The position numbers and the translations under genes were made by a program. From contig OY294049.1 in the NCBI GenBank assembly GCA_958510825.1, positions 20,515,536 to 20,579,535 of the forward strand: a stretch of DNA of 64,000 nucleotides, read 5' to 3'. A model generated the notes under the pieces. That model worked only from the letters and a program-made list of their open reading frames with translations, made no database searches and was not told the DNA's origin. Source of the DNA: Brachypterus glaber. Its lineage: Eukaryota; Arthropoda; Insecta; Coleoptera; Kateretidae. Every line of letters starts with the position of its first letter. Within the stretch, counting starts at the first letter, position 1. This document shows positions 58,463 through 64,000 of this stretch, piece after piece.

Positions 58463-59251
58463 CAGTACCCTGCGTATTTCTAGTTATAGTCCAGTCTTCA
58501 AGTTAATAAAAGGGGCTTTACCTAGAAATAATTCAGGAAGTTTAGATTTTTGGTTTATTAGGTAGGGTTTAAGGCCGTAAATAAACAATTTTGCGACATT
58601 GAACTCGATTTGGAACTATCATTTTTTTAACGTATTTTTCACAAAAAACGGATTTTTTAAAATATTTCAAGATCGGTTCATCCTTTAACAAAAAATGTTT
58701 AATATAAAAATAAAGAGGACCAAATCTCCAACATTTTTTGTGTCATGTATTATTTTGTACGACTTATAGATAATTCACGGCACCGCCTTAAACGTTACAC
58801 TGTAGGTTTTAGATTTTTCTTTATGACTTGTTAGGAAGGTTTTTTTTTTATGCTTAATACAATGGTGATTCAATCGAAAATCGGTTTACTAGAGATAATG
58901 GGGCACAAATGTGTGAATTATTTAAAAAATAATAATTTTACTTAAATTTAAAAAAAAGTGCCAGATAGATTTTTTTAATTTTCATCCAAAATGTTTTAAA
59001 GGGCATTTCTAACCGATGATAAAGAACAATTTTGGTTTTTCGAAAAAAAAAAATAAAAATCTTAAAACGTATAGTGTAACGTTTAAGAGATATTTTAAAA
59101 ATCCCATTTTTTGTGAAAAACACTTTAAAAAAATAACGGCCATTAACCCTACCCAATAAATTGAAAATCAAAACTCCTTGAATTATTTCCAGGTAAAGGC
59201 TCTTTTATTGACCTGAAGACTGGACTACAACTGGAAATATACCGGGTACTG
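58463..59251. mobile_element. 0.79-kb long-TIR element CAGTACCC
   Basis: CAGTACCCTGCGTATTTCTA at the left and the complement CAGTACCCGGTATATTTCCA at the right, continuing GTCCAGTCTTCARGTYAATA and CCTAGAAATAATTCA-like blocks. Arms are about 250 bp. Flanks are TTAT and TTAA. It abuts the preceding element. Confidence 0.8.
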
Positions 59252-59731
59252 TTAATCACACGGGCAGCGAACTATGGAACAAACCAGGAAATAGGCTGGA
59301 CATCGTGTAAAAAACAAAAATTGAAAAATAAGGATTTAAATGTATTTTTCTTATATCTAATTATATTATACATTGAGTACAAAATTTTACAAAAGATATA
59401 ATTTTACTAAATCACAAACCCCGTATTTTAGGGTTTTAGTGAAAAAAAAACAAATTTTCCTTAACATAGTAAAAATATGAAAATAAAATGTCGTCTAATG
59501 TATTGTAGTAGGTACTTTTTTGTGTTATGATATCCTAAAAATAACATAAAAATGTTATAAAAATAATATGATTAGAGATTAAGTATAATTTATACGAATA
59601 ATAAATTTTCGCACCCTCCATAATGAAAGTCTAGTGAAGTATAAATGGTAATAAATTTATAGTAAAAATCCTAAACCAAAAAGTAATATTCAAAAACGAA
59701 CAAAACGGCGAAAATATAAATGTACACTGAG
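59252..59731. other. Non-coding stretch
   Basis: No feature recognised; the LINE fragment begins at its end. Confidence 0.4.
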
Positions 59732-60591
59732 AAAAATTTAAACTTGTTACAGAAAAATACTACTATACAGATGGGTCAAAAATGGAGTCAGGAGTTGGTG
59801 CGGGCATACATGGACCGAGATGCCAACTATCGATACCAATGGAGAAAACTCCATCCATTTTCCAGGCGGAAACATACGCCATAAAAATTTGTGATCAAGA
59901 ATGCCTGAATAAGGGCAAAGGAGGGCAAAAAATATGCATATTCTCGGATAGCCAAGCAGCTTTAAAGGCACTAAGTTCATGTGCATTTGGGTCAAAGCTT
60001 GCCTGGGAACGCTACGAAACCCTCAAACAACTGGCAGAAACCAACAAGGTTTCCTCAATGTGGGAGCCAGGACACGAGGGTGTTGAAGGCAATGAGCCTG
60101 CGGACTCTCTCGCGAGAGAGGGAGCATGTACTCAATTTATTGGCCCTGAACCTTTCTGTGGCTTTAACAAAAGCCATCAGGTAGCGGCAATTAAGGAATG
60201 GGAAACTAAAATCAAAGCTCGATATTGGAAAGACCAAAACTTAGTACAGGCCAAAATATTCATAAAATATGAACCTGAACGAACAAGAAAGTTACTCGAT
60301 CTCAGCAAGGCGGACCTAAAGACCTTTACAGGGCTGTTAACCGGACACTACCCGTTAAGATATCATCTTAAAAAAATGGGAAAATCTGAAATCGACATTT
60401 GCCGTCTATGCTCAGAAGCACCAGAAACGGCCGAACACATTATGTGCTTCTGCGAAGCCAATGCTCGCAAAAATCTACAATATCTAGAACGGGTATACCC
60501 AAGACCTGCATATATATTCCAAGAGGCCCCCAAAAAACTGTTAGGCTTCTTTGGAAAATACATTGTATTTTGCAAACAGTGGATTATCTGA
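59732..60591 (+). CDS. Intact RNase H and zinc-finger C-terminal part of a LINE ORF2
   Basis: The frame is open for 286 codons from a stop near 59729; the first ATG is 59782. RNase H cleaves the RNA strand of RNA-DNA hybrids during retrotransposition. The four acidic positions are present: YYTDGSK just before the ATG, FQAETYA, IFSDSQAALKAL and NEPADSLAREG. The WVPGH block reads WEPGHEGVEGNE. Then follow FTGLLTGHYPLRYHL and the CCHC finger CRLCSEAPETAEHIMCFC. RT and endonuclease are missing, so it is a 5'-truncated copy; unlike the other LINE pieces here it carries no stop or frameshift. TTGTTACAG ends just before the first RNase H codons and could serve as a splice acceptor. The family is close to RNase H-bearing I/R1-like LINEs and differs from the copy at 50141. 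Confidence 0.8.
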
Positions 60592-60778
60592 CAGTCAAAA
60601 ATCCGAGAGCAAACTTGAAGCTGCAGCTCTCAATTGCAGATATATGTTTTTAGTAAACTCACGCTAGTTTAAGTGTTATGTATTTGTTAATGCAAATATA
60701 AAATCACACAAAGTACAAACCAAATGAATTTTTGTTTGTGGCCCAACCAGTGGTTGTCTAAATTAATATTTAATCCTA
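60592..60778. other. Presumed 3' UTR of the LINE fragment
   Basis: No poly(A) or microsatellite tail marks the end. Confidence 0.3.
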
Positions 60779-61284
60779 CACTTCTGCTCAAAAATATCGG
60801 CCCACCTAAAAAAATACACATTTTTGAATGCAAATATCTCCAAAACTATTTAATGGATTTATTCGATCTTTTTTTTATTTTGAAGCTTGAACTTTTAGCT
60901 CTTACTTACTGGAATAAAAATTATCAAACATCTTTTTTTATACCGGCAGCAATGAAAAGTGCACAGCTATGTTTTTTTATTGCACCTTTCGATATGCGCA
61001 TGGTTCGCCACTGCATATTTTTTTACAATTTAATTAATTGATTTTATAGCCTAATTAAATGGAAGTAATCTCTTTTTAAATTTTTTAATTTTCCTTTTCT
61101 CGTTTAGGAGATATAAGGTTTTTTAAAAAAAGATTTTTGATAATTTTTATTCCAGTAATTAAGAGCTAAAAGTTCAAGCTTTAAAATAAAAAAAGGTCAA
61201 ATAAATCTATTGAATAGTTTTGGAGTTATTAGCATTTGAAAATGTGTATTTTTTTAGGTGGGCCGATATTTTTGAGCAGAAGTG
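60779..61284. mobile_element. 506-bp mariner-like MITE
   Basis: CACTTCTGCTCAAAAATATC then GGCCCACC at the left is exactly inverted at the right; TA at 60777-60778 and 61285-61286. Subterminal AGCTTGAACTTTTAGCTCTT is also inverted, giving arms over 150 bp. The 105-codon open frame inside has no transposase motif. Confidence 0.8.
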
Positions 61285-63269
61285 TATAAAGCTAATAAAG
61301 CTTCTTTTAAAAATTTGATTTTTTTTATCTGTATTTATTTATCTCTGTGTAGCATTTAAAAAGAAAAAAGCGGGATAAGGGAGTGTAGCGTTGAGTTTCG
61401 TCCCAGACTGAGCAAGGGAACTCATATGCCCATTTGATAAACGATCGTTCCCAACAACGGGGAGTAACTTATTATATGTTTGTTATAAATCTGGCATAAA
61501 AAAAGCAAGCCGTAAAGATATGTAATGCTACGCATTTCCTTATATACTATTAGCAGTATGGTAAATTTTATTTTCCCAAATACTCGAAAAAAAAAATTAA
61601 AAAAACATAAAGTTAACTTTTCAATTTTTTTTTACGAAAAACGTAAAAATATCAATAGATGGCGCACAAGTCTACATCAATCTAATGACTATATTCCTTT
61701 TGCGAATAAGTCTAGAAAAGTTTTCTTAATTAGCGTGCAGAGTTGACTCTTGGTACTGAAAAGGGCCAGCAGACCGAAACTGTCAGTCTACCAATATCAC
61801 TTTGTACGATGATTAGAAAATAGATTGATGGAATATTAAATACTTTATAATACTAACTATTCTAGCTCTACACGCTGTGAGTAGTATAATAACGAAATAA
61901 AGTCGACTTGCTATAAATATAAACCCTAGAAATAATATAACAACAGTTACATGCGTTGAATGTTAACAAGACTTAACTTGCAAGATATATGATCACAATC
62001 TTCACTCTAAACTAGCAAAGAATAACCAAAAAGTTGACTCAGACGAAAATAACATTTTTATTGTTTAAATTATGGCTTACTAGGTTATATATCATAGGAG
62101 ATTTTCGCTAATATACATGAGAGCATAATAAATGATCCAAACTTTTATTTGCTACCAGTTTAGCCTGCTGAATTGATAAACTACCGAAATTTTGTTTTGT
62201 ATTTACATAGTTCCTTTAAATAGAATCATACCAAACAAAGAAGGGTATCGTTTTAAATAGGAGTTTTGGGCTAAATAAGAAAAATATGTTTTTGTTTAAA
62301 AAAGTGCAAAATGATGAAAAGAAATGATAAAAAACTGTGTTGTTTGTTATGAAAGAACAAAATGAAAAAACAAATTAAAAATTCAGGAATAATTTGTTAT
62401 AGTAAACCCGACAACATCGCATTATTCTTGCGCTAAATGTGACTGAAAAAAAGCAATATTTTTTGTTTATTTACAAAACCAACATGAATACGTTTAGATA
62501 GAATGTATAATAAAAACACTGTACAATATTAATTAAATATATTTATTTTTAAATAAATATATTTAAAGTTAATTATATTAAAAGTCTATGTGTAACTTTT
62601 TCATAATCTAGTTTTAAATCATATCATGAAAATAAACTAATTTAACATGTTGAAAGCCAGATTAAATTACTTGTCTTGGGTAACACTGTCCCATGGAACT
62701 AGATGCTTTGGGTTATCGTTGAAGCTAATGGTTTGCTTACGATGTTATTATAGTATAAATACCTTAAAAATAACTCCATAATCGTACTGAAACTTAAGAA
62801 ACTAGTCACATAAGTCCAGCCTAATTACCCATTGAATGTACAGTATATTAAATCCGTGAAAACTAACAAAACATAACCAAATATTTTAATATTATAGTCA
62901 AGAGCAGTGAACACAACACAGACCCACTTTGGCCCCACTGTTAATGTGCAAAGTTATTTTTATTTTGATGAGATGACATTTGACACTTGAAGTTTGACAT
63001 ATGTGAAAATTCTTAATTAAAATAATTACTTAAAGTATGTTCCGGGATGTAAAAAGGGCTGAAATTTTGGCTAAGTATTTATTTTTTTATGTATCTATAA
63101 GCATGTAAAGTCTTATCGTTGCAGGCGATTTAGCCTAAAATGCGATACCCTCCTTTAAAGTTGAAAAACCTAAAAACAAAAAATAAATAAAACGAGAAAT
63201 TAATAAAATCTTGAAACTGAGTTGAACGATTTGATAGGCTACATTAACCCGTAATCGCAGACCTGTGGC
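61285..63269. other. Non-coding stretch
   Basis: A GC-richer patch at 61365-61465 (GTAGCGTTGAGTTTCGTCCC, CAACAACGGGGAGTAAC) is unrecognised. The rest is AT-rich. Confidence 0.4.
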
Positions 63270-63410
63270 CTGTTAGACGTACTCTGAAAGTCGATTTTTC
63301 GGAATATCCCTTCTACCTAGACTTAGAGGTCTGCGCGTCTTAGTACCTTTCAAACTATCAGTACAGAGACAGGACTCACAGTTGCCAGTGATTTTGTGCG
63401 TAACTGAATG
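63270..63410 (+). repeat. Dispersed block shared with 19650-19800
   Basis: GCGCGTCTTAGTACCTTTCA then AACTATCAGT; TGCCAGTGATTTT follows. It lies just upstream of the exon candidate at 63499. Confidence 0.45.
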
Positions 63411-63498
63411 TTTTATACGATTTTTGACGTGTGCAAGTGCCCAGAAGACGTTGGTATTTTAAATTTTATATATTTTTTAATTGGAAAACTTTTTGCAG

Positions 63499-63645
63499 TT
63501 CTGCAAAAAGCCATATAATTATTTGTTTTTATTACTAATAATATTGGGTTTTTATTATACAAAATATAACAGTTTACCTCAACCTTCTAAATTACAATTC
63601 ATTACTCCTGAAAGGAGATTTAACAACCCTCGAATAAGTCGGGAG
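63499..63645 (+). CDS. Probable internal exon encoding a membrane anchor
   Basis: I do not recognise the gene. A polypyrimidine-poor but usable acceptor (CTTTTTGCAG at 63489-63498) and a good donor (CGGGAG|GTAAGA) bound exactly 49 codons, so both junctions are phase 0. The peptide is FCKKPYNY, then a hydrophobic run LFLLLIILGFYY, then TKYNSLPQPSKLQF and a basic tail ERRFNNPRISRE. Lysines before and a Pro/Ser stem after a single transmembrane segment resemble type II Golgi enzymes such as glycosyl- or sulfotransferases, but this is only an architectural hint. No in-frame ATG lies between the acceptor and upstream stops, so an earlier exon should hold the start. Confidence 0.4.
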
Positions 63646-64000
63646 GTAAGAAAATACATAAACGGTAGGAAAGTTAGCATTAAGAAAGGCTTATTACTTA
63701 TGCTCTACTAATAAAAAAAATACTGCCCATTTTTGTATAAGGCCATAGAAAAACATGTAAAAATTAACCAAAAAAGGTATTGCAGTTTTTTACCCATGTG
63801 ATTATTTTGAGAAAGTTATATTTTTTTAGACTGATATATGGTTATATTTATTAGTTTTTTTCACATTTGTTTTTATTTTTGTTTTTCATATTTAATGTAA
63901 GCCATGTTTTATTTTTACTTTTTGTACGTTTTTAAATAAAACCATTTATTCAGTTATGTTTTGATTTATACATATAAAACTCATTACATATTAAAGTCAA
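63646..64000. other. Non-coding; intron if the 63499 exon is real
   Basis: Starts GTAAGAAAATAC. AT-rich to the window end with AATAAA near 63937. No further exon recognised. Confidence 0.35.

Overview
This window looks like gene-poor, strongly AT-rich nuclear DNA from an arthropod, most likely an insect. I cannot name the species; a beetle or similar TE-rich insect would fit. The evidence is decayed non-LTR retrotransposons of types common in insects, dozens of short elements with terminal inverted repeats (TIRs) of mariner, piggyBac and CACTA character, one pseudogene whose surviving motifs resemble the USP2/USP21 deubiquitinase family, and two exon-sized reading frames bounded by consensus splice sites. 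There is no operon structure and no rRNA gene. I found no complete host gene. All boundaries were read by eye, so element ends may be off by a few bases.

Layout. 0-7 kb: one arm of a 1.1-kb dispersed repeat (its inverted partner is at 35.9-37.0 kb), several MITEs, an RNase H remnant, a 1.1-kb element with 110-bp inverted ends carrying a hammerhead-like core, and a back-to-back pair of palindromic elements. 7-15 kb: small palindromes, a hairpin of miRNA-precursor shape, a tRNA-like SINE head, and the USP pseudogene set between related MITEs. 15-20 kb: two opposed copies of a subrepeat-rich element around a 1-kb CAC...GTG element that contains a LINE tail. 20-31 kb: a possible small TATA-driven ORF, a TTACCGC cluster, long-TIR MITEs and a piggyBac-type MITE. 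31-35 kb: two tandem duplications, each with an insertion in only one copy, so empty and filled sites lie side by side. 35-49 kb: nested MITEs, a long (AAT)n tract and a foldback with 16-bp minisatellite arms. 50-52.2 kb: a 5'-truncated LINE with target-site duplication. 52.6 kb: a probable first exon of a THAP-domain gene. 53.6-56.3 kb: a 2.7-kb foldback built from about 120-bp monomers. 57.3-61.3 kb: two abutting TTA-flanked elements, an intact RNase H ORF and a mariner-like MITE. 63.5 kb: a probable internal exon encoding a membrane anchor.

Main synthesis. Many of the repeats look like one functional group. Elements with CAC...GTG ends and 3-bp TTA/TAA target duplications carry repeated internal copies of a degenerate motif close to GTCGCTGAATCCGAATCTGA. 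The CAC ends, the 3-bp duplication and the reiterated subterminal motif together suggest non-autonomous CACTA/EnSpm-like elements whose internal repeats may be transposase-binding sites. This is inference; no transposase gene is visible in the window.
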